A stretch of DNA of 64,000 nucleotides from Takakia lepidozioides (Eukaryota; Streptophyta; Takakiopsida; Takakiales; Takakiaceae), in contig CM060731.1 of assembly GCA_030704615.1 (NCBI GenBank), forward strand, positions 1,488,001 through 1,552,000, in the 5' to 3' direction. Below the pieces are notes generated by a model that saw only the letters and a list, made by a program, of their open reading frames with translations, was not told the origin of the DNA and did no database searches. Shown here piece after piece: positions 44,401-55,007 of the stretch; the first letter of the stretch is position 1; each line of letters starts with the position of its first letter. A program made the position numbers and the translations under genes.

Positions 44401-47400
44401 GCTGAGATTTCATCTTCCCTGTGTTCTTCTTCATGTGCCTCTCTTCCCAAGTCTTACTTCATTCATAAGATCCAACAGAGTTCTTCCCACCCCCCCGGCT
44501 TCCCATGTTGGTTTAATGAGCCGCCACGCTCACACACCCGTACTCTGCCATTGTTTTAGGCACTTAAGCTCTTGTCGCTATTCGGTGGCTCCCCGAGGCT
44601 TGCAGTGGTCTGCTCGATGCAGCGGCTCTTAATGAGCCTGAAAGAGTGCAGTATGGAGACGTTGCCAAGCCGCCATGCATTCTCTACAGGAAAGGAAGTC
44701 TTCTCTTTTTCTATTAACCCCTTCATATCTGCTGCATAGACCAAGGATTGAGGAGAGCTCATGTTTTTTCTCTAAATGCTGATGTTGATGCAACTCTACA
44801 TGCATTCAGAAGAATCAGATATCTATCATCTCTAACAGCTTGTCGCATTTGCGGTCTTCGCTCCACATCGTTCACTTGCATAATCCACGTCTATCCCTCC
44901 CCTCCACTCGCTACCTTAGTCCTCTCCTCCTCCCGCTCTATCCCCTTTCCCAACCTTGCTTCTCGCACCTGTAGTCTACCTGAAACACCTGCTAATCGCA
45001 GTTCTGTTTGCGGCTGTCCCATGGATTCTAGAGGTCGAGGTTCCAGAAAGGCGAGACGTGGAGGAGTGTCCGGCGGATTTTCTCCGGCAGGGAAAGCCAA
45101 AAATCAGATGTGGACCAGGAAATCCTCCATGCTGCAAGTCGAAGCAGCCTCCATTCTAGGAAAAGGCCCCTCAGCCTCTGCCCCCCCCCCCCCCGCCTCG
45201 CCATTGATGACTGAGAACGCATGGGAGGACACAACAGTGCAAGAAGACAAGGAGCAACCTGTCATAAATTTGAACAAAGCTAAGCTGCAGGCTCAAGTGC
45301 AAAAGCTAACAAAGACAGGCATCTCTTTGTACTTCCCTGGAAAGCCGCGGACGAGGAAAGCAATTCGTACTTGGATTATCGAGCATCTAGGAACTGCTGG
45401 TGGATTGGCACAACACTTTAGCCTTTCAATGGGGACAGGCTTCTACGCTATCATCTTCAGCTCGCCAGCAGATGCAGAAAAGGCTCTGCGCTTCAACACA
45501 CTGACATCTGCCTCCAAAGTCCACATCTTTCCTTGGACCCAAGACTGGGGTCACAAGAAAGGCATCGTGTGGAAGCCGAGGGTCATTGCCATCCCTTTCC
45601 TACCTCCAACGTATCTGACTTCTCTCCCAGAGATAGGTGCCAGCTTTGGCTCATTCATAGGGGCAATAACTGTTCTGGAGCCAGCTCAAAATTCTCAGTG
45701 TAGATACCGAGGTCACACATTCTCAGGTTACTGAGGACATTGGCATCCCCAAGATCATTGTGCTCATGCCTGAAAACGCTGCCATTGGCACCTCTATCAA
45801 ACTCCCCACCCTAGATGACTCCTACATTGTAGTGATAGTGAAAGAGGAGATTCTCTCGGTGATTTGTTACCACTGCAATGCCGCATATCAAGGCAGACTG
45901 CCCAATCATTAATATGGTGGAGGAAAACAGAGACAGGCTTGGGAGATTGGTGCATGGTCTCTCCAGGACAGAAAAAAAACACTTGGGATGCCTTGTGCTT
46001 GTTAGTGGGGCTGCTCGACGATTCGTCTCCGAGCCAGGGTGAATTGAAATTCACTTGGTCAAACAACAGGGACCCCCCCCCCCCCCCCACTTGTGCCAGG
46101 CTCGGTTGGACAGATTTTATTGCTCCTACACTCTGAAGTCTTGGTCAACCAGTGTCCCACTGCAGCCTATCCTCCCGGAGTTTGACCATGCCATGGTGCA
46201 TTTGATGCTCAACACCCCGGGGTCTAAGGTGAGAGGCAGGGGTTTTCTCAAGCTAAACCCCATCATGCTGCAGGACCCCCTCGTCATTCAGACCCTTCAG
46301 AATGCCTGGGAATCGGCAACCATCCAACTAGCCTCACCCACTTCCAGTTTCTTGGCGAAGATGGAATTGTTAAGAGACCTTTGTAAAGTCATAGCAAGGG
46401 AGAAGGCAGATGACTAAGGCTCTGACTAAGTGCTTGGAAGTCTGCCAGTTTAAGTTGGAGTCGGGTCTGGAGGGAGCGCACACCATAACTGCATACAAGG
46501 ATGCCAAGAGAAACCTCTCCACGCTGTTACTTGCCAAGGAGCAATTCTCCGGAGTCAAGGCTGGAGTCAATTGGAGCCTTAAGGGGGAAAAGATGAATAG
46601 ATATTTCTTTGTTAAGGCTACGCAGCGGCGATCTACCACAATGGTCCCAGCTTTGCGAGATGCAGATGGACTTTTGGTGGATAAGCCAAAAATCATGGCA
46701 GAAGTGGCAGCCTCATATTTTCAAGCTCTGTTTCAAAGGCAAGATGCTTCGCAGCAGAAACAAGAAGCAACTGCAGCCCTGCTGAACCACATCCCCTGCT
46801 TTGATCTCTCAACTGGACAAATCAAACCTGGCGGCCCCCCTGTCAGTGTATGAATTGGGGCAGGCGGTCAACACTTTGGCTTCGCAAAAATCGCCAGGAC
46901 TGGATGGTCTCCCAATGGAACTTTTAAAAGCGCTATGGCATACAATTGGGGAGGACTTCCTCCTTATGGCTAATGATATTATGGTAAAACAGATAATGCC
47001 CTCGCAGATGGCGGAAGGTCTCATTACTCTAGTCTTTAAAGAAAGGAGATAGAGTTGATTTGGCCAACTACCGGCCAATCACTTTGCTAAACTCAACTTA
47101 CAAGATTATCGCAAAGACCCTGGCCTTGAGGTTGCAGCCCCTCCTGCCGAAAATTATTAGGAAGGAGCCAACTGGCTTTCTCAAAGATCGGATGATCTTA
47201 GACAACATCTTGCTGGCCCACGAGGCCCTACACAGAGCAGAAATTAACAGCCGCTGGCCTTCTTAATGCTTGATTTTTGAAAAGGCCTTGACTCCATTGA
47301 TTGGACTTTTCTGGAAGGGGCTATGGAGAAATCAGGGCTGGGGGGGTCTTTCCTGATATGGGACCACATCCTCTTGCATGCAGCATCCAACAAGGTCATG

Positions 47401-50400
47401 GTTAATGGGGTTATATCAAAGCCCTTTCGCATTTCCAGATCGGTGCGGTAGGGTTGCCCCCTGGCACCCTTCCTCTTCCTCATAGCGGCGGACTCGCTGG
47501 GTCACATGTTGCACTACAGGCAAGACATCATTGGCCTTCACTTGCCCACACTGACCCCGGAGATGCTGAAACTCTCGATGTATGCAGATGACACTACTCT
47601 ATTGCTGGACAACTCCACAAAGGCCAACGTTGACAAGGCACTAATTCTCCACACCTTCTGCTTGGCTACAGGGCTCAAGGTCAATTGGAAAAAATCAATG
47701 GGCATTTTGTCCAAGCTGCATAATGAAGCAACGACAACCCACTGTCAGTCATGGGGGGCAGATATAGGACTTGGGTGGCTGCAAGAGGGCTGAACGCACA
47801 AGTTGCTGGGGCATCAAATAGGTCTGAACATGTCAAATCATGACCGCTTCAAAGATGTGCTTGCTAGGCTAAGAAAAAACCTGGCGTTCTAGAGTGCTAC
47901 AATGCTCTCCATTGTGGGTAGAGCTTTAGTTGCTAACTAGGTTTTGGAGGCATCAATGTGGTTTTATGCGGCGGTTTGGGACCCAGATGAGGCCATGGTC
48001 AAGGAAATTAAGGCACTCATTCGTAATTTCATATGGGGAGCTACTTCTGCGGCCCCGTCAAGAAGGGCTTTGCTCTCATGGGACCAATTGTGCCAAAAGA
48101 AAAATAAAGGTGGACTAGGTATCATTGACCCCTCGGCGCAGTTTAAGGCACTGTTGGCAAAGTGGATCCCTAGAGCCATCAAGCATAGAAACACTCCATG
48201 GAGCAAGCTCATACAACCCTACCTCATGGGGTCGATCCCCACATCCTCAAGCCTATGGACTCAATCCTTGAGATGGATTGTTCAAGGTAAAAACAAAGCA
48301 GTTACCTTGGGCTCCAAGCCGTGGCAGTCTATATGGAGGGCCTGGCATGGCATGAGAGGCAATCTCACGCAGCGGATGCCTCTAACTCACCAGGAGTGTT
48401 TGAGACAACCTGTTTTTGCTAATTATAACATGGATTCGGACAGTCTTCTTTCGCAGGCCTCGCAGTGGGCTGTTTGGGAGCAGACTGGATTCACACACAT
48501 ATCAAACATGTGTTGTCAAAATCAGTTCTTATCCAGGGCGCAAGTCGCCACCATGGTTGGGAACAAAAGAGCTAAAACCTGGGACACCATTTTGGCAAAT
48601 GTACCTCAGTACATAGAGCCCCTCCTAGCTGATGCATTGGTCATAAAGATACCCACATGGATGGCCACCAGTCAGCAGATTCAGACCCCTGTCATGCTGG
48701 TCACAGTCTGCCAAGGTGTTAGAGCAATAGGTCTGGGTTTCTCTGCTGATAGGGACGGTCTTCTTCAGTATCAAGGAAGAATGGAAGCAGATAAGGCAGA
48801 CCTCTTTCACATCAGAGTTCTGGATAATCTGGGCAACCCAAACCCGCTACCCCCACAAGGCATGGAGCCCCAATGGGCAAGACAAGAAAACCTCACCTGG
48901 TTTTTGAGCTGCCCACTGGTTGACCTGCAATTCGATCCCGGGGAGTGGAGATGGATGGATAAGAAAAAGACCCCTTTCTTCGCGTACTCTGTGAAAAAGG
49001 GATACTCTCTCCTAAACCCCCCCCCCCCCGCCCGATTGTTTGAATTCAAGTGGAAAGCAAAATGGAACATCCCGCTGCTAGACCACCATGGATGGGACAA
49101 AATCTTGAGAGACATCTGGAGAAAAGACAGACCAGCCATGCTATCCGGTTTTCTATGGAAAATCGCGCATAGAATTCTACCAGTCAGAGAACGCACCCAT
49201 GATGACAACCCTAACTGCTCTATGTGTGGTTCTTCTCCCGAGACCATTGAACACTGCCTGTGTCTGCAATCTGCCTGTTAGAGTCTGGCACTTGGTTCTT
49301 GCTTTCTACTCCCGCTGGAATAGCTTCCCCTCTCCCTCCCCACCTTCTCTGTTGCTTCTGAGTTTCACCGTGGGTCAAGTACAGACTATCTGCCCGGTTT
49401 GGGCTGCTCTTAGAGCGCTTACCTTGTGGAACTTTTGGAAAACAAGATGTGCTTGGGTTTATGAGGGAAACCCCCCAGAGGCAGATCGGTATTATTCAAC
49501 ACTTACCAAGATATGTTGACTGAGGGGCGGAAGGTTGGTTAACTGTCTGTGCAGCTGTTTCCAGAACTTCGGAGCAGCGAGGGAGGAAATTGCTTCAAGA
49601 CTTCCATGACATCTCGGGCAAAAGCAGCATGCTCGGCGCCAGTTTTTTCCAACTCTAAATTCACTTGGCAACATTCCATCCCTCTCAATGGGAGGTCCCC
49701 TGGTGAAGGTGATGAGGGAGATTGTAACTGGCGCCATAAACGTGCTAGAGCCTCCAAATTCCGCGCGCAGCTAAGTTCTAGAAGTCTGGCATCTGCATTC
49801 GCCTCTGCGACGGTTCCGAGTTGCATCACCCTCAAAATCTACTACCACCATCCCCTGGCATCCCGTGCTGGTTCAAGTCTTTTTCAAGACTTACCTCATT
49901 GCTTTTTCCCGACATTGTCTACTTCCCTATTGTGGATCCTTGCCTCTAATCTCCCCCCCATCCCTACCACATCTCTCCCCCCCCCCCCCCCCCCCGCCCC
50001 CCATCACTCTCTCGGCCCTCCTTCTCAAAATCATCTCCGAGTCTCCTTGCTCCTTTCCCTTAGCATGTTCGCTATGGTTCCGGGGAAGTTCCCCCGCAGT
50101 AAGCCTCAACCCCCCCCCCCCCCCCCCCCCCCCCCGGGTGGTTATTTTTTCCACCCCAGTGTAACTCCTTCTTATTTAATTTGATCAACAGGGCTTATGT
50201 CCCTTTCAAAAACAAAAAAAAAATAAATAAATAAATGTAGGGATGGAGCTCACCATCCAAACGGTAACATCAACAATGGAGGTTTGTCGGTGCCAAACAT
50301 GTCCTTACTGTTTTGGATTTGGTGCTCCATATTGTTTTGATGGAAGAGAGCTTCCTTCTGTGATGATCGCAGGGAGAGAGGGGCTGGCGAGAATCTGCCT

Positions 50401-50501
50401 GCCTCCCTAGTGCCCAACAAGCTGTCTATGCGCGGTACCCCAATTTTGTAACGTCCAATTCCGGGTCGCAATCCCACTAGAAATTTGCCGGGACCTAGCA
50501 T
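41427..50501 (-). CDS. Predicted plastid-targeted beta-propeller protein, glycosidase GH32/GH43-like superfamily, four exons
   Basis: Exons 50501-50254, 43338-42898, 42708-42566 and 41956-41427 join in frame at GT-AG sites to 453 residues with no internal stop. The first about 80 residues are basic and Ser-rich (MLGPGKFLVGLRPGIGRYK), as in a plastid transit peptide. The rest has repeated propeller-blade motifs: YRMYYYGRATNLW, TGLAVSRDGTDFERY, TWWMYYFGGS, PGLAISSDGLSFEEREGPIL, WLMTYHTRETGG, AGVATSVDGRNWTKQGRVL, AIGLATSDDGLVWKKD and FRMYYLGVGKLDG. The W.MYY...GLA.S.DG pattern is that of arabinanase/levansucrase/invertase-like proteins. Substrate is unknown. Exon 1 is placed by phase agreement and its donor (ATG|GTGAGC); intron 1 is 6.9 kb because a LINE lies in it. 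Confidence 0.7.
43339..45020. other. Intron 1 sequence left of the LINE
   Basis: No separate gene is supported. A long minus-strand open frame (43.37-44.0 kb) looks like a Ser-rich leader, but its donor (GTAAGT near 43.46 kb) is out of phase with the exon at 43338. A C11 run lies at 44267-44277. The LINE 5' untranslated region probably begins in this stretch. Confidence 0.45.
45021..45910 (+). pseudogene. LINE ORF1 with zinc knuckle
   Basis: Starts MDSRGRGSRKARRGG. The middle, ISLYFPGKPRTRKAIRTWI then GTGFYAIIFSSPADAEKAL, resembles the RNA-binding (DUF4283-like) part of plant LINE ORF1 proteins. After a frame change near 45.7 kb it continues EDIGIPKIIVLMPEN and ICYHCNAAYQGRLPNH, a degenerate zinc knuckle. 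A C14 run at 45181-45194 encodes a poly-proline stretch. Confidence 0.65.
46060..49281 (+). pseudogene. LINE reverse transcriptase, endonuclease tail and zf-RVT
   Basis: The endonuclease end is seen as KFTWSNNR ... CARL, broken by a C16 run at 46073-46088, and DHAMVHLML. RT blocks follow in several frames: SQKSPGLDGLPMELLKALW, ANYRPITLLNSTYKIIAKTL, GFLKDRMILDNILLAHEALH, FEKALDSIDW (one stop upstream) and MYADDTTLLLDN with the catalytic YADD intact. The 47944-49281 frame holds the connection domain and ends in a zinc-binding zf-RVT motif (FLWKIAHRILPVRERTHDD, CSMCGSSPETIEHCL). Not functional because of frame breaks. Confidence 0.85.
49977..50135 (+). repeat. Long poly-C tracts in the LINE 3' region
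   Basis: C19 at 49977-49995, followed by G and C6, and C26 at 50110-50135. Other C tracts in the element: 45181-45194, 46073-46088 and 49017-49029. Such tracts can form G-quadruplex or i-motif structures and are prone to slippage and to sequencing error. Confidence 0.85.
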
Positions 50502-52142
50502 CTCATTCTGGAGTTCGGGTTTCTTGAGATGGATATGGGGGGGAAGAGAGAAAGAGCATCATGAAGGGTATAGGGGAAAGGAGAGTATTGAACTTCAGCA
50601 TGACCATTTGCTCACTGGGTACCTCAAATTTCTGTGAGGTACAAAATGAGAGAGGCCTTCGTGAGATTTGGTTTTCTGAATGCGTGACACAGTTCTCAAA
50701 CTTTTTGCAGATTCGATTGCCAAATTTTAGGGCTTCGTCCTCTCAATTTTTTGGACTTGAGCAGGTAAAGAGAGGGAGAGAGTGTATGTGTATGGGTTTT
50801 CCTAAGTCTTGGCGCTGAAGAGACAAAGGAGGGCACTCGGCAGTGTCAAGAGCAAAGCTTATTACAGATGGTAGGAGCTGGACGAAGGCCATGGTAAGCC
50901 TGCTATCGCGCCAGCCAGTATGTACATCTGCTATCGCGTTCTGTTCAATACTAGTTTAGATTCCTCCTTGCCGTCCCGACCGCTTGACCACGCCAGCTTT
51001 CAAGAGTTTCTACTTGCGAGTTCTCCGGAGGCTAGAAATCTGCAAACTCAACAATGGTAAACGAAGGCTCGTTCGTTGACCCCACTATACCTCTTAGCTT
51101 TGCTTGGTTGAGAAAAAATGATGAGAGAAAGGAGGTGGTGGATTGTTAAAGTGTAGAAAGGCATGGGCAGATGTACAGAGAGAGAACACAATCACAGAAT
51201 TGGCATTGACGTGCAGGGGTACCTAGGTGGAAAGCAGGCAACCGGGCTCGCAAACTTGGGAGCCTTTTCAAGTGGATTTACGCTGACCGAGGGTAAGCCA
51301 CCTTTCCTCTCCTTATTCACCGCATTTGGCAGTACTGAGGACCTCCTCTCTATTATTCTGTTGTTTTCTCTGTCCCTTGGGTCCATTTGGCCTGCCCCCA
51401 AAGTAATAATTTCTTTTCGTCTTTGTCTAGAGCCCTCAGGGCACATCTGCATTTGCCATCTTTGCTAGGGGCAGCGCTGCATTCTGCCCTTTCATCTGTA
51501 TGGTGCAAGGGCAAAGATAGCCAGATCTGTCACATGTGGCAACTTGGAGGGCTGCAGTACCAATGCTGGCAGTGTCATCCCTTTGTCATTGGCTGTGTCT
51601 AAGTGTGAAGTCTTGGGGTGAATGCCTGACAACTAGCTCTTGGGAAGTTTGCAACCTGTGGAGATGGCAACCTCAATGGTTTGTTGTGGCCACTGATTGG
51701 AGGGAATGTCAATGAGTGACCTTCTCCTCCACTCCCTCCCCCCCAAACACTAAGTGTGGCGATGGAGGGTAAATGAACTCAAGTCCTTGAACGTCTCCAG
51801 GGCAGAACTCAGATGTTTTGCATTGCAATATTGTGGCCCACAGTTCCCTGCGGGACACTTAGTTGCAGGGGATACAACCACCATGTCCACCACAGACATG
51901 TTGTTACTCTGGGCTTTGCTCCCTCGGTAGCAGTGGAACTCAGTCCTCTTCAGTGTGTCCTTCAACATCTGAAATCTCTGGTATGTTTTGAATTTCTTGT
52001 TGCGTCCATGAGGCAGAGAAACACAGCCCAATGTAAGTTCCAGAAATGGGTTAAGACAGGGAGTCAATACAATTACGACTGGCAGTTGTGGGGATTTAAC
52101 AACATTGTGTAAACAGGGAAAACTGAAAGCGGTGCTGCACAT
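50502..52142. other. No gene recognised
   Basis: Contains the promoter side of the propeller gene (pyrimidine-rich on that strand). Short open frames on both strands show no family motif. A C8 run lies near 51740. Confidence 0.45.
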
Positions 52143-52470
52143 TTGGACCAAGAAGGTGTCCAGGCAGACTCCACTATTTATCCCAGTCTCTGGCAGGGGT
52201 GCATCAAAAGGAAAGCAAAAGCAGAGGGAAAGAAGGTGCTAGACCACACTATCCGAAGTCAATTCAAGCCCAACGTTTATGTTCTCAATAGCCTTACCAA
52301 CATGTATGCCTTGCATGAGAAGTGTTGGAGAAATTACCCCAACAAGATATAGCTACATGGACTATGATAACGGCAGGATATACCAAGCATGGGCAATGCT
52401 GAGGATGGATAGCTCTGGCAGGAGTTCATCTCAGACCCTTACAGTGGTAGGAAAACAGGGTTGAGAAAGT
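52143..52470 (+). pseudogene. PPR pseudogene fragment
   Basis: Reads DQEGVQADSTIYPSL, QGCIKRKAKAEGKKVLDHTI and RSQFKPNVYVLNSLTNMYA, a PPR repeat pair. Then frame is lost. It is close in design to the start of the gene at 53.4 kb ([20 protein letters not shown]), so it may be a decayed tandem relative. Confidence 0.75.
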
Positions 52471-53398
52471 GACTATTATCTTATCAAAGTGGTTGTCTGG
52501 GCATCATGATGTTTTATGGACTTGATTTCATCTCCAAGTCAATCACCTTGATAACAGATCTTCTCTTCCCGTTGGAAAAGTAGCCAAAGAGGTTCTTAGT
52601 TCTTACTGTTGCAATCAGTAGCGTGTCCTCCCTTAGCAGGGCATGATATTAGGCTATTCAAGAATGTTGTTTGAAAGGTGCTTGGGCACTTTGGTGGATG
52701 TGAGGCTCTGGTTGAAGCTTGGCTGCTCAGCTGCTACTTGTGACTTATACAGAAAAGTCCAAGATCGCGAGAATTCAGACAAAAGTGCATAAAGAAGGTC
52801 TGCTGGATTGAGGGCTGCTTGAACCCTCCTCGACCGAAAACAGAACTAGTTGCAATGGTACAAGGTCAAGCAGGATCTGGTGATGATTCTAATGTTGATG
52901 TACAGCACAAAGGTCCAAGCCAAGAACACAACAGGTATTGTTTTGATCAAGTAGTTGAAGATCAAAATCTGGCCATGGCTGAAAGGTCCAACTGCCGTGA
53001 CTCCTTTAGGTCGCATGTGCCAAGTCAGTATAATCCCGGAGGGACTTTGTGACTATGGCACGCCACTGGAATGCAATGTCCAAACATAAAAGGAATTCGA
53101 CGCTGTTGAATTGGCATAAAAATGCACGTAGCTTGTCAGCACAAAGAATTCAGAGACGTTCCAGGACTATTAGGTGCCGCTGACAAATCCACCATACTTA
53201 GCTTTTCTCTGAGTTTGTCTTCACAGCTTTCTTGTTTGGTAATCTAAATATGTCATTTGTAGGGAACGAAGCTCGTATATATACACACAGATAGAATGGG
53301 TTGCAGTTTATCCTTCAAGTAGATGACTGCTGTAACCCCATTTATGTACATTGTGGAATGTGTCCTAAGGGTCTGTAACTAAAAGTAAGTCATGCAGG
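52471..53398. other. No gene seen; upstream flank of the PPR gene
   Basis: No coding motif. TATATATACACACA at about 53275-53290, some 110 bp upstream of the PPR start codon, could serve as a TATA element. Confidence 0.35.
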
Positions 53399-55007
53399 AT
53401 GGCAGGGTTGAAACAGACACAGATGTTTGTTGGACGTGGCATACGTAGCACATCCACCATCACCACTGCTTTTGAAAGAGGACCTAGAGAGGGAGTCAAC
53501 ACTCGTGGATATATGAGGACACTATGTAAGGCCGCACGACTGAAAGATGTGCTGCAGATTTTAACCCAACAAGGCATTCAGCCAGACTCCAATACTTACG
53601 TCTGCCTGTTGCAGGAGTGCATCAAAATGAAAGACCTGGAAGAGGGAAAGCAGGTGCACATCCATATTATCCAAAGTGGATACACGCCAAACACCTATTT
53701 ACTCTCTACCCTTGTCAACATGTATGCCAAGTGTGGGAGTGTGGTGGATGCACGCCAAGTCTTTGACAAAATGCCTGAACGAACTTTGTTTACATGGACT
53801 ATAATGATGGCAGGATATGCCAAGCATGGTTATGCTGCGGAGGCTCTGAAAATCTATAAGCAAATGCGACAGGAAGGAGTGACACCTGATAGGGTTACGT
53901 TCATTTGCAGTCTCAATGCCTGTGCCAGCCTGGGAGCCCTGGAAAAAGGCAAAGACATCCATGCTGACATCATCAAAGCTGGGATTGCGTCTGACATGAT
54001 TTTGGAGACTGCTCTTGCTGGTATGTATGCCAAAAGCGGGGGCATGAAGGATGCTCGTCAAGTGTTTGACAGGATGGCTAAACGAAATGTGGTCTCATGG
54101 AATGCCATGATTGCAGGATATGCTCAGCATGGATATGGTAGGGAGGCTGTCCAACTATTTGGACAAATGCGCCAGGAAGGCTTGAAACCTGATAGTGTCA
54201 CCTTTTTATCTATTATTTTTGCATGTAGCCATATGGGCCTAGTAGATGAAGGTTGCCATTACTTTGAGTCAATGAGTAGAGATCATGGCCTCACTCCAGC
54301 ACTGGAGCATTTTGGATGCATGGTGGACCTTCATGGCCGTGCAGGGCGATTGGATGAGGCAGAGGACGTTATTACAAAAATGCCAATTGAACCAGATGCT
54401 TTGGTGTGGCGGGCCTTGCTCAGTGCATGCAGAATTCATGGTGATGTGGAGGTAGCTGAACGTGCAGCGAAAAACATTCTCAAGACAGATCCACAGCACC
54501 CTGCAGCTTATGTGCTGTTATCAAACATATATGCTGCAGTTGGCAGGTATGAGGATAAAGCAAAGTTGAGAAAGATGATGGAGGAGAGAGGTGTCAGAAA
54601 GGAGCCAGGGTGCAGCTCAATTGAGGTTGAAGACAGGGTGCATACGTTTGTTGTAGAAGACAAGTTACATCCACAAATTGAGGAAATCCATACCAAACTT
54701 CAAAGATTGTCAGATGAAGGAAGCTGGGTATGTCGCTGACATGCGCTTTGTATTGCATGATGTGGAGGAGGAGCAAAAGGAACTTTCTCTTTCCCACCAC
54801 AGTGAGAAGCTGGCCATTGCTTTTGGGCTCATCAGCACACCCCCTGGGACACCTATCCGTATAATAAAAAACCTTCGGGTGTGTGGTGACTGCCACACCG
54901 CCACCAAGTTCATCTCGAAGATTGTTGGACGAGCAGTTGTCATAAGGGATGCCAACCGCTTTCACCACTTCCAAGATGGGGTTTGTTCTTGTGGTGATTA
55001 CTGGTGA
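53399..55007 (+). CDS. PLS-class PPR protein with E and DYW domains, one frameshift
   Basis: Organelle RNA-binding protein. DYW-type PPR proteins direct C-to-U RNA editing in mitochondria or plastids. The single-exon frame opens with an Arg/Ser/Thr-rich leader ([20 protein letters not shown]), compatible with organelle import. About five PPR motifs follow: [69 protein letters not shown] and [22 protein letters not shown]+ region: [20 protein letters not shown] and [18 protein letters not shown]. At about 54710 the frame shifts by one base; the DYW domain continues ([20 protein letters not shown]) with HSEKLA, CGDCH and the terminal DYW. Deaminase ligands are all present, so the break is either recent or an assembly error. 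Confidence 0.85.

Larger units (their letters stand above)
45021..50235 (+). mobile_element. LINE (non-LTR retrotransposon), internally deleted
   Basis: Plus-strand L1-like element with ORF1 (45021-about 45910), the tail of an apurinic-type endonuclease, reverse transcriptase, a C-terminal zf-RVT domain (to about 49270), a pyrimidine-rich 3' region and an A-rich tail with AATAAATAAATAAA at 50208-50235. Most of the endonuclease is missing between about 45.91 and 46.04 kb. Frameshifts and stops break the pol frame. It lies in intron 1 of the minus-strand propeller gene, its tail ending about 18 bp from that gene's exon 1. Confidence 0.85.

Noticed and set aside
49549-50184. Proline-rich plus-strand frame of 211 codons
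   Set aside because: Created by the poly-C tracts of the LINE 3' region; no domain.
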